NCBI GenBank assembly: GCA_951812665.1
Contig: CATOST010000033.1
Location: 124,001 to 188,000, forward strand
Origin: an uncultured Acidobacteriota bacterium
Lineage (GTDB): Bacteria; Acidobacteriota; UBA6911; RPQK01; JAJDTT01
Reading direction: 5' to 3'
DNA length: 64,000 nt
Shown here: one piece after another, positions 43,016 to 50,541 of the stretch
How positions within the stretch are numbered: the stretch's first letter is position 1
Layout: each line of letters starts with the position of its first letter
Program-made: the position numbers and the translations under genes
The notes under the pieces: generated by a model
Database searches by the model: none
What the model saw: the letters and a program-made list of their open reading frames with translations, nothing else
Told to the model about the DNA's origin: nothing

Positions 43016-44113
43016 CTACGCCAGTTTGCCCCGGCCCACAAGGGGCCAGACCGTCTCCACTCGGCCGTTTCGGATCCCGTACAGAACGTCGTGTAGAAAG
43101 ACCGTCGAGTCCGAATACCCGGGAATGATCTCGATCTTTTCCCCAACCCGGGGCGATTCACTGGGTTCGGCCAACCGGATGATTCCGTGCTCGGCCGACG
43201 TCACGAATTCCTTGACCGCAATTCCCCCCAGGACTTCAGGGGTGGCGTCATGCGCGTTCGTGGTCTTGAATCCCGCGTCGCAAATGACGCGGGCGGGGTG
43301 GGGACGGCTGGTCACGGTGGACAGGATCGTCAGTGCGAACTCGTGCTCCACGCCGAAGCGGCGCCGGTAAGAAATATCGCAGTAGATGCCGCCTCCCGCC
43401 TCGATCTCCGTGATCCCAGCAACGAAAGCGCTGATCCGATAGGTCCCGGTGCCGCCGCAACTGATGATCTCGACCGGAATCCCAGCATCGCGGATGGCCT
43501 GGGCGGTGTCCGTCAGCTTCCCCAGCGCCTCCTCGATCATCCGTTTCTTCTTTCCCAGGTCCGGTTCGAACAGTGCATGGGCCTCCCAGGTCTGCAACCC
43601 GGCGAAACGGACGTGCCGCAACCGGGCGATCCGGCGGGCCAGAGAGACGGTAGGCTCACCCGGCAAGACTCCGGCGCGCTGCATCCCCACGTCCACCTCG
43701 ATCAGGACCCGGGGACGCACGCCCTTGGCTTCGGCTGCCCGGTCGATAGCCTGGACGTTTCCGAACTGGTCCACACAAACCATCACGTCGGCCCGGCGAC
43801 ACACGTTGACCAGACGATCGATCTTGGTCGAACCCGCGATCTGGTTGGCCACCAGGATGTCTCGGATCCCGGCGGCGGCCATGACCTCCGCCTCCCCCAG
43901 CTTGGCGCAGGTGATGCCGTGGGCCCCCGCTTCCAGGCACAGATTCGCCAGGGCCGGCGTCTTCATAGCCTTGGTGTGGGGCCGCCATCCCACCTTGGCG
44001 TCGCGAATGATGGTGGCCGCCATGCGGTCGATGTTGCGCTGCAGGATATCCAGATCCACCATCAGGACGGGCGTATCCAACGCCTCCCGGGGTTGTCCCA
44101 CCAAACTGTTCAC
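43016..44113 (-). CDS. D-threonine aldolase / D-serine dehydratase-like PLP enzyme (DSD1 family)
   Basis: GTG at 44113 is chosen because GAAGGA lies six bases upstream; an ATG nine codons earlier lacks such a site. The ~365-residue protein has the alanine-racemase-type barrel: TPVLMVDLDILQRNIDRM, the PLP lysine segment PHTKAMKTPALANL, EVDVGMQRAGVLPGE, SCGGTGTYRI and EIEAGGGIYCDISYR. The C-terminal D-ser_dehydrat-like domain includes CDAGFKTTNAHDATP and SAEHGIIRL, where His and Cys residues usually bind a metal. Members cleave D-threonine or deaminate D-serine or 3-hydroxyaspartate. Cytoplasmic. The precise substrate is unknown. Confidence 0.85.
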   Translation of the reverse strand: MNSLVGQPREALDTPVLMVDLDILQRNIDRMAATIIRDAKVGWRPHTKAMKTPALANLCLEAGAHGITCAKLGEAEVMAAAGIRDILVANQIAGSTKIDRLVNVCRRADVMVCVDQFGNVQAIDRAAEAKGVRPRVLIEVDVGMQRAGVLPGEPTVSLARRIARLRHVRFAGLQTWEAHALFEPDLGKKKRMIEEALGKLTDTAQAIRDAGIPVEIISCGGTGTYRISAFVAGITEIEAGGGIYCDISYRRRFGVEHEFALTILSTVTSRPHPARVICDAGFKTTNAHDATPEVLGGIAVKEFVTSAEHGIIRLAEPSESPRVGEKIEIIPGYSDSTVFLHDVLYGIRNGRVETVWPLVGRGKLA

Positions 44114-44261
44114 GGAGTCTCCTTCCTGGCTGACTTCCAACCTGCCAATCGTGGCGGCACCGCCAATCGCGTTAGTCCCATCAGTTTACTACGGCTGCAT
44201 CCAGAGGCGGGCTACTCCGAATTCGACTCCAATCGAACCGCGGGACCAGAATGCCAAGTGT

Positions 44262-44480
44262 TCATTCAAACTCCGAACGAGACAGGCCAGACTGGCGGAT
44301 AATCGACATCAACATGCCGACACGCAACTCTTTAGGTTACGGCACCGGGACGGTGACCGTACCGTCGGCGCCGGCCTTCTGCATGGCCACGTGGCTGCCA
44401 CGCCTTCTCACCTTCACGAAACCATGTGACTCGAGTATCCGGCAGACCTCCCGACCCGAAAGAACGCGGAGCCTACCCAA
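44262..44480 (-). pseudogene. hicA: HicA toxin interrupted by a nonsense codon
   Basis: Immediately downstream of hicB on the minus strand, a frame starting at TTG 44480 (overlapping the hicB stop) reads RLRVLSGREVCRILESHGF, VKVRRRGSHVAMQK and TVTVPVP, the HicA mRNA-interferase fold with the catalytic His in GSHV. A TAA at 44337-44339 then interrupts the usual DHKEL motif, and the same frame resumes with KELRVGMLMSIIRQSGLSR and ends at TGA 44262-44264. Both halves fit a normal ~72-residue HicA. The toxin is therefore probably inactive unless the stop is a sequencing error. No frameshift is needed. Confidence 0.75.
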
Positions 44481-44682
44481 CGGCGACCTCGACGCGGGTC
44501 ACGTAGACTTCGCCACGCAGTTGCTTGACGATTTCCCCGCCGGAGGCGGTCTCGAAAAACAGAGTCAGCGCTTCGGCGAGGTTGTCGCGTGCTTCGGACA
44601 CGGTGTCGCCTTGGCTGACGACATCCACTTCCGGGCAAAGGGCGACGTATCCATCTCCTTCGCGTTCGATGATCGCTGTCAA
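44473..44682 (-). CDS. hicB: HicB-family antitoxin
   Basis: The 69-residue protein starts MTAIIEREGDGYVALCPEVD and continues VVSQGDTVSEARDNLAEALTLFFE, the compact HicB fold that binds HicA. It lacks a C-terminal DNA-binding domain, ending at VTRVEVAVG, so autoregulation would need another factor. Its stop overlaps the start of the hicA remnant; the order hicB-hicA is the reverse of the classical arrangement but is known in related systems. Confidence 0.85.
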   Translation of the reverse strand: MTAIIEREGDGYVALCPEVDVVSQGDTVSEARDNLAEALTLFFETASGGEIVKQLRGEVYVTRVEVAVG

Positions 44683-44816
44683 CTACCTTTTCATGGTGTC
44701 TCTCCCGTACTGAACTTAACCTGTATGCTTGAGAATCGGTCGGCGTAGGGGCCCACGATCTCCCAGGTCAGGTTCGCGAAATAGCTGTGATCAAGCATGG
44801 CACCGTTTGCCGAAGT

Positions 44817-44945
44817 TTATCAGTCCTTGGTGAAAGTCATGCGTAGCATCAAGATCGGACATGCGGCCGCCGGACCAGGCGCGATCAGAAAGGATACCCG
44901 GACGTATGTGACCGAGAAACAACGCTGTCCGCCGGGTACGGAGGC
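44817..44945 (-). repeat. ~125-bp inverted repeat, copy 1
   Basis: The reverse complement of this stretch aligns over its whole length, at roughly three quarters identity by eye, with 47332-47455. Shared blocks include CCCGGCGGAC, TCGGTCACATAC, GTCCGGCGG and GACTTTCACCA. The two copies face each other and bracket the YVTN-propeller and sialidase-like genes. It fills most of the 304-base gap between hicB and the propeller gene. No coding function is evident. Confidence 0.55.
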
Positions 44946-44986
44946 CGGATGGACAGCCCCCCGACGCGGGAAGTAGAATTCCGGTC

Positions 44987-46066
44987 ATGCCACACTTGAT
45001 CTTCATCGCCGCGATTCTAGTGGCCCTCGGGACCGCCCTGCCGGGCCAATCCGAAACCCGTCGCTACCTCTACATGAGCACTCCTGACGGAGCGCAGGTG
45101 GAGGGCCGATCGGGCACCGGAATCCTCATTTTCGATATCGACAACGGTCACAAGTTCGTCCGGAGGATCCACGTCCCCATCTTCCAGGAGGGACTGCGGG
45201 GCTTCACCGGGAGCCTGGTCAACCACGCCGTCTACTACTCCACGACCAACCATCGTCTGGGAGCCTTCGATCTGGAGACGGAGAAGATCCTCTGGGAGAA
45301 CACCTTCGCACCGGGATGCTGCGACCGCTCCTCCATCACCATGGACGGCACGAAGATCTACGCTCCCACCGGGTTCTGGTACAAGGACGACGACGCCGGC
45401 TTCGTCGTGGTCAATGCCCGGAACGGAGAGTTCATCAAGCGGATCCCGGTGGGGCCCAACGCCCACAACAGCATCGTGAGCCTGGACGGACGGCACGTCT
45501 TCCTGGGAACCCGGACCATGCTGACCATGTTCGACACCCGGGACGACAGCATCGTCCGCCAGATCCCCGACGTGGGCGAGTTCATGATCTTTCCGTACAC
45601 CGTCACGCGCGACCAGAGCCTGGCCTTCGTCTGCCTGGGGAAGCACGTGGGGTTTGACGTGGTCGATCTGAAACAGGGCAAACTCCTGCACCGGGTCTTC
45701 GCCGGCGAGGAGAAAATTCGCCATCGGACCCATGGCGCCGGCCTGACGCCCGACCAGAAGGAACTGTGGATCAGCGACCAGTCGGGCCGGAAGTTGTTCT
45801 ACTTCGACGCCACCCAGATGCCGCCCCGGGAAATGGGCCATGTGGATCTGTCCATCGGCGGTCACGGCTGGGTCACCTTCAGCCTGGACGGCAAGTACGC
45901 CTACTCCCACGCGCCCGACATCTTCGATGCCAGGACCAAGAAGCGTGTCGGCGTCTTCCGCGACGAAGACGGCCGCCCCTTCGCCAGTTCCAAGTTCATC
46001 GAAGTGCATTTTCGGGACGGCAAGGTCGTGACCATGGGGAGCGAGTTCGGACTCGGCCGCCATTGA
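44987..46066 (+). CDS. Secreted YVTN-type beta-propeller protein
   Basis: The 359-residue protein has a signal peptide (MPHLIFIAAILVALGTALPG) and seven repeats of the YVTN/PQQ-like kind: RRYLYMSTPDGAQV, LGAFDLETEKILWENTF, GFVVVNARNGEFIKRIPVG, LTMFDTRDDSIVRQIPD, VGFDVVDLKQGKLLHRVF, WISDQSGRKLFYFDATQ and VTFSLDGKYAYSHAPDIFDA. Such propellers serve in surface binding or as enzyme scaffolds; no catalytic residues are recognised. It is followed 26 nt later by a sialidase-like gene, and the pair is bracketed by ~125-bp inverted repeats. Confidence 0.75.
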   Translation: MPHLIFIAAILVALGTALPGQSETRRYLYMSTPDGAQVEGRSGTGILIFDIDNGHKFVRRIHVPIFQEGLRGFTGSLVNHAVYYSTTNHRLGAFDLETEKILWENTFAPGCCDRSSITMDGTKIYAPTGFWYKDDDAGFVVVNARNGEFIKRIPVGPNAHNSIVSLDGRHVFLGTRTMLTMFDTRDDSIVRQIPDVGEFMIFPYTVTRDQSLAFVCLGKHVGFDVVDLKQGKLLHRVFAGEEKIRHRTHGAGLTPDQKELWISDQSGRKLFYFDATQMPPREMGHVDLSIGGHGWVTFSLDGKYAYSHAPDIFDARTKKRVGVFRDEDGRPFASSKFIEVHFRDGKVVTMGSEFGLGRH

Positions 46067-46092
46067 TCCGCATTTCTCACCGGAGGTCCATC

Positions 46093-47256
46093 ATGAAACG
46101 TCGCTTCCGTGCCCGAGTACTCAGCCGCCGCGGCATGGTGAGTTCTACCCTCCTGGGCCTGGCCGGGATCGGCACGGCGAAAGCGGCGCCGTTCCGATCG
46201 CCGGCGCCGGCATCAGCCGGAAGCGAGAATACGGACCACCTTGTCAACATGGACCGGGTGGAGCGCTTCGTCGCCGTCGACAACAAGTGCGCCTGGCCCA
46301 ACTTGACCCTGATGCCCGACGATTCCATCGTCGCCACCATCTTCGGGAGTCCCTGCCACGGCTTCTGCGACGGAGCCGCCGAGTGCTGGAAAAGCGACGA
46401 CGGAGGCCGCATGTGGAGCTTCGTGAGCATTCCGGCGCCGAACGAACCGGGCACCAACCGCAAGGACCTGGCGGCCGGCCTCACGCCGAAGGGCTCCTTC
46501 GTGGTCCTCTGCAGCGGTTCCAAGGTGGCCCCTCCCGATCCGGTCACCCGCATGAGGCCCATCCTGCAATCGGTGGTCTGCCGTTCCACGGACGGCCTCA
46601 AGACCTGGACCTGCCGGAGCAGCCTGGAACTGCCCCCCGGCGCGGACCACGTCATCCCCTTCGGTGACATTGTCGCTCTGCCCGGGGGACGGCTCGCCGT
46701 GACCGGATATACCGGCGATCACATCCGGACGAACACGGCCTGGGTCTTCTTCAGCGATGACGACGGACGCACCTGGGGCAACCCCCGCCCCCTGGGCGTG
46801 GACGACTTCAACGAGTCGACTCTGCTCGTCACCGGAGGGAACCGGCTCCTGGCCGCCACCCGGACCCACCGGAACAGCCACACCCACATCTCGGTCTCGG
46901 AAGACGCCGGACAGACCTGGAAACATCTTGGCCCCGCATCCCTTCCGGGACAGATGCCGGCCAACCTCATCCGGCTGCAGGACGGGGGGATCCTCCTCAC
47001 TTACGGATCCCGGCTGCGGGGAATGTTGGGCGTCTTCGCCCGCATCAGCCGCGACGAGGGCCTGACCTGGAGGGCGCCGAGGGTGCTCTTCAACACCACG
47101 GTGCGCCGGGCGAACACGCGGCCCGGCGGCGTCGACGGCGGCTATCCCTCCAGCGTGCAGTTGAAAGACGGCACCATCGTCACCGCCTACTACTGCCAGC
47201 GGATCCCCATGCACCAGCGCTACCACATGGGCGTGGTCCGGTGGCGGGTCTCGTGA
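46093..47256 (+). CDS. Tat-exported sialidase/BNR-repeat family protein
   Basis: ATG 46093 begins RARVLSRRGMVSSTLLGLAG, a twin-arginine-type signal. The 387-residue protein is a six-bladed sialidase-superfamily propeller with Asp-box repeats: CWKSDDGGRMW, VVCRSTDGLKTWTC, VFFSDDDGRTWGNP, ISVSEDAGQTWKH and ARISRDEGLTWRAP. The Arg triad of true sialidases is not clearly assignable, so it may act on another glycan or only bind. It is the second gene of a likely two-gene unit with the YVTN propeller (26-nt gap with CGGAGG upstream of the start). Confidence 0.75.
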   Translation: MKRRFRARVLSRRGMVSSTLLGLAGIGTAKAAPFRSPAPASAGSENTDHLVNMDRVERFVAVDNKCAWPNLTLMPDDSIVATIFGSPCHGFCDGAAECWKSDDGGRMWSFVSIPAPNEPGTNRKDLAAGLTPKGSFVVLCSGSKVAPPDPVTRMRPILQSVVCRSTDGLKTWTCRSSLELPPGADHVIPFGDIVALPGGRLAVTGYTGDHIRTNTAWVFFSDDDGRTWGNPRPLGVDDFNESTLLVTGGNRLLAATRTHRNSHTHISVSEDAGQTWKHLGPASLPGQMPANLIRLQDGGILLTYGSRLRGMLGVFARISRDEGLTWRAPRVLFNTTVRRANTRPGGVDGGYPSSVQLKDGTIVTAYYCQRIPMHQRYHMGVVRWRVS

Positions 47257-47331
47257 GCGTGCGTTGAAGAAGTCGGGGTCGGTGCCGGCTTATCAGCCCG
47301 TGGCAAAAGTCGTCACGGCATTCGACCGTCC

Positions 47332-47455
47332 CTGCATCCCGGCGGACTGCGTTGCGATTCGGTCACATACTCCCGGCATGCTCCCGAATCGCGCCTTGTC
47401 CGGCGGGCGCAGGAACGGTCTCGGTGCTCGCGAGACTTTCACCACGGACTGTTAT
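47332..47455 (+). repeat. ~125-bp inverted repeat, copy 2
   Basis: This is the second copy of the repeat at 44817-44945, in opposite orientation. Its right end touches the stop codon (47452-47454) of the minus-strand aldo/keto reductase gene. Between the sialidase stop (47256) and this repeat no gene is seen. Confidence 0.55.
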
Positions 47456-48597
47456 GCCGATGCTGACCGTGCAGACGGTTCGCCAAATCGGTGGAGGGCC
47501 ATCTTCTCCTGGGTCATTCGGACCGCATAGGCTTCCGCCGCAGCGTTGAGCCTGGCCATGGCCGAGGCAGGCAGGGTCAACTCGGTCCCCTTGAGATTCT
47601 CCTCGACGTGCTCCGGTTTCTCCGCGCCGGAGAGGACGCTGGCGACCTCGGAATGGGCGGCGACCCAGCCGACGCAGACCTGAGGCCGGGTGACGCCCAG
47701 CTCCCCGGCCACCTCGTCCAGGACCGTCACCACGTCCATGAGAGCGGACCCTTCAGGAACCTCCCTTCCCGGCACCAGGTTGCCCCCTCCCAAGGGACTG
47801 AAGGCCATGAGTCCCAGGTTTCCCCGCCGAATCAGTGGGAACATCCCATCGACCATGAGGCTTCTGCGATCCCCCGCCACGACGGTGAAGTAGTCCTGCA
47901 ACCCCGCCATAGGCGATCTGCCGGATTGATTCCCCACTTCCATCAGTTCCTCGACCTGCCTCGGCAGATGGTTGGAGACCCCCCAGTACCGGATCTTTCC
48001 CGACTCGACCAAGGCGGTCATGGCCGCTGCGATCTCCTCCATGTGAGCCCACGTCGGAGCCTCCCGGTCCGGCTCCTCTTCATGAAAGGAGGGAGTCTTC
48101 TTGTCGGGACCGTGAAGGAAATAGAGGTCGATGTAGTCCGTTCCCAGGCGCTTGAGACTGGCCTCCACCCGGGTTCTGAGGATCGGCTCGGTGAAGGCGA
48201 TCTTCTCTCCCTCGACCCGGGGATAGGCCTTGGTGGAGATGACGACCTCGTGCCGGCGGCCCGCAATCCCGTGGCCCAGAGCGATCTCCGACTGGCCCGA
48301 CCCATAGGCCTCGGCCGTGTCGAAGAAGTTGATCCCCACGTCGATGCAGTGGCGCAAAAGATCGTGTGCCTCTTTGCTGTCCCCCTTGCGGGACAGATGG
48401 GTCCGGAAGGCGGTCCCCTGACACAGCCGGGAGACCCACAGATCAGTGTGGCCGAATCTCACCAAGTGGGAAGGACGATCGGATGTCCCGGCCGGCGGTG
48501 ACGTGGTGCAGCCGGCTTTGGAAAGGCCCAGGACTGCCGATCCTGCGGCGGCCCCGAGAGTCGTGAGGAAGTGTCTTCGATCCGTGTCAGCGACCAT
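47452..48597 (-). CDS. Exported aldo/keto reductase
   Basis: ATG 48597 starts MVADTDRRHFLTTLGAAAGS, a Tat-like signal followed by a lipobox-like SKAGC, so the enzyme is probably periplasmic or lipid-anchored. The ~381-residue protein has the AKR barrel with the catalytic tetrad: Asp and Tyr in INFFDTAEAYGSG, Lys in VVISTKAYP and His in DLYFLHGPD. The cofactor-binding segment is near VLSGAEKPEHVEEN. Substrates of the Planctomycetota/Acidobacteriota exported AKRs are unknown. It lies directly downstream of the DUF1501 gene on the same strand (45 nt), forming part of a DUF1553-DUF1501-AKR cluster. Confidence 0.85.
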   Translation of the reverse strand: MVADTDRRHFLTTLGAAAGSAVLGLSKAGCTTSPPAGTSDRPSHLVRFGHTDLWVSRLCQGTAFRTHLSRKGDSKEAHDLLRHCIDVGINFFDTAEAYGSGQSEIALGHGIAGRRHEVVISTKAYPRVEGEKIAFTEPILRTRVEASLKRLGTDYIDLYFLHGPDKKTPSFHEEEPDREAPTWAHMEEIAAAMTALVESGKIRYWGVSNHLPRQVEELMEVGNQSGRSPMAGLQDYFTVVAGDRRSLMVDGMFPLIRRGNLGLMAFSPLGGGNLVPGREVPEGSALMDVVTVLDEVAGELGVTRPQVCVGWVAAHSEVASVLSGAEKPEHVEENLKGTELTLPASAMARLNAAAEAYAVRMTQEKMALHRFGEPSARSASA

Positions 48598-48641
48598 TGC
48601 CAGCTCCGTGGAAAAACCGCGGCAGCGGCCGCCGCGGACGC

Positions 48642-50084
48642 TCAAGCGATGATGTCGTGGACCACCTTGCCATGCACGTCGGTCAGGCGGAAGTCCCGGC
48701 CCGAATACCGGTAGGTGAGCCGCTCATGGTCGATCCCCATGAGGTGGAGGATCGTGGCGTGGAGGTCGTGGACGTGTACCCGGTTCTCCACTGCCGTGAG
48801 CCCGAACTGGTCCGTGGCGCCGTAGCTGAAGCCCCCCTTCACGCCGCCGCCGGCCATCCAGACGGTGAAGCCGTAATGGTCGTGGTCCCTTCCTTTTTGC
48901 CCCTCCGAGGTGGGCGCCCGGCCGAACTCGCCGCCCCAGATCACCAGGGTCTCGTTCAGCATGCCCCGCTGCTTCAAGTCCTTGATCAGGGCCGCGATTC
49001 CCCGGTCGCAGGCATCGGCCAGCTTCTTGTGGCCGCCGACGATGTCACTATGGCCCGTGTCCCAGGCGATGTCGTAGTGATCGATGGAGTGGGACACCTG
49101 AACCATCCGTACTCCGCGCTCCACCAAGCGCCGGGCCAGCAGGCACCCCTTGGCGTACTCGCTGTCGCCGTAGAGCTCCCGCGTGGCCTTGCTCTCCTGC
49201 GAGAGGTCGAAGGCCTCGGGCGCCGCGAACTGCATGCGGAAGGCCATCTCCATGGCCTGAATGCTGCTTTCCAGGTGGTGGTCCTGTTGCTGCCGCTCCA
49301 GGTCGAGGCGGTTGAGGCGGGTCAGGAGATCGACCTGCCGCCGCTGCTCGGTCCGGGGCAGCCAATTGTTTTTGAGATCGCTCAAGATGCGGTCCGGCTT
49401 CATCTCGTGCAGGTTCACATAGGTTCCGGCGTAGGCCCCGGGGAGGAAGGAGTTCCCCCAGTTCGCCAGCTTGCCGCGCGGCTGGCCCCGGGGGCTCATG
49501 GCCACGAACCCCGGCAGGTCCTGGTTGTCGGAACCCAGACCGTAGACCAGCCAGGAGCCCATGCTGGGCCGGCTCGGCTGCAGGTGTCCCAGGTTCATCA
49601 TCAGGATCGCGCCGGCGTGCTCCGGAATGTCCGTGTGCATGGAATGGATGAAGCAGATGTCGTCGACGCACTCACCCACGTGGGGAAAGATGTCGCTGAC
49701 CCATTTCCCGCATTCGCCGTACTGCTTGAATCCGAAGGGAGAGGGGAAGAGCCCGTTCTTGGTATTGCGAAGGGACTTCCGGTCGACGATGGCGGGGCGC
49801 TGCCCCTGGTATTTCCCGATCTCGGGCTTGTAGTCGAAGGTGTCGACCTGGGAGGGTCCTCCGGGCATGAAAAGCTGGATCACGCGCTTGGCCCGGGGAG
49901 CGAAGTGGGGCGCCTTGGGAGCCAGTGGTGAACCCGTCGCCGCAAGAGGCGCCGCCGAAATCCGGGTCCCCAAACCGCTGTCCTCGGCCAGGACACCGGC
50001 GAGTCCCAGGACGCCGAATCCCGCCCCCAACCGGTGAAGCATGTCGCGGCGGTCCAATGGTGGTGGCTGCGGCAGGTGGAACAT
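48642..50084 (-). CDS. DUF1501 family exported protein (sulfatase-like fold)
   Basis: The 480-residue protein begins PPLDRRDMLHRLGAGFGVLG, a Tat-type signal typical of DUF1501 proteins. Conserved stretches include RVIQLFMPGGPSQVDTFDYK, SPFGFKQYGECGKWVSDIFP, CFIHSMHTDIPEHAGA, SWLVYGLGSDNQDLPGFV, GGEFGRAPTSEGQKGRDHDH and HDLHATILHLMGIDHERLT. The family shares the alkaline-phosphatase/sulfatase fold but has no proven activity. In many genomes it follows a DUF1549/DUF1553 cytochrome-domain gene, as here (50542-52890), though a small antitoxin gene sits between them. Confidence 0.92.
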   Translation of the reverse strand: MFHLPQPPPLDRRDMLHRLGAGFGVLGLAGVLAEDSGLGTRISAAPLAATGSPLAPKAPHFAPRAKRVIQLFMPGGPSQVDTFDYKPEIGKYQGQRPAIVDRKSLRNTKNGLFPSPFGFKQYGECGKWVSDIFPHVGECVDDICFIHSMHTDIPEHAGAILMMNLGHLQPSRPSMGSWLVYGLGSDNQDLPGFVAMSPRGQPRGKLANWGNSFLPGAYAGTYVNLHEMKPDRILSDLKNNWLPRTEQRRQVDLLTRLNRLDLERQQQDHHLESSIQAMEMAFRMQFAAPEAFDLSQESKATRELYGDSEYAKGCLLARRLVERGVRMVQVSHSIDHYDIAWDTGHSDIVGGHKKLADACDRGIAALIKDLKQRGMLNETLVIWGGEFGRAPTSEGQKGRDHDHYGFTVWMAGGGVKGGFSYGATDQFGLTAVENRVHVHDLHATILHLMGIDHERLTYRYSGRDFRLTDVHGKVVHDIIA

Positions 50085-50189
50085 GGTTCGAAACTCCTGA
50101 AAGTTTGCCGCTTATTCTCTCACGATCTCGTTCGCTCGGGAAGAGGGCTTCAGCACGATCAGATGCAGATGCGTACACAACGTATCGCG

Positions 50190-50420
50190 TTACCCCAGTT
50201 CTCGGCGACGGGTGTCCCGTACTTCCTCAAGTAGTGCTGCTGCGGATACACCCAGATCGACTCCGGGACGGCGAGCGTGGCGTTCGCGCCACTCGTGGCG
50301 CGCCAACTCGTGCTCGACCGCGATGATCACGACATCGCTCATGGTCCGGTTGTGGGAACGGGCGTGTCGGCGCAGCCGCTCATACAGGTCGGGAGGAACA
50401 TTTTCGACTTGCAGATTCAT
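50190..50420 (-). CDS. FitA-like ribbon-helix-helix antitoxin
   Basis: The 76-residue protein starts MNLQVENVPPDLYERLRRHA and continues HNRTMSDVVIIAVEHELAR, a MetJ/Arc-type ribbon-helix-helix DNA-binding domain as in FitA/VapB antitoxins, followed by a short toxin-binding tail. The expected PIN toxin should follow at once. Instead a frame overlapping the stop reads RYVVYASASDRAEALFPSER for ~30 codons, reminiscent of a PIN start (VVDAS...LFPEE) but lacking the Asp, and then ends. The module sits between the DUF1553 and DUF1501 genes, which are normally adjacent. Confidence 0.8.
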   Translation of the reverse strand: MNLQVENVPPDLYERLRRHARSHNRTMSDVVIIAVEHELARHEWRERHARRPGVDLGVSAAALLEEVRDTRRRELG

Positions 50421-50541
50421 GAATTCATGCTCTCTTCATGACAGCAGACTACGGGAAAAGTCCAGATGAAGCGGCCTCCTCTTAGAGAAGGATGAGACTC
50501 AAAGACATGGACCTCTTGGCGGCGCGTCACAGCGGTAATTT

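Noticed and set aside
46093-47256. Assignment as a true sialidase
   Set aside because: Asp-boxes are clear but the catalytic Arg triad and Tyr/Glu pair could not be placed, so only the superfamily is claimed.
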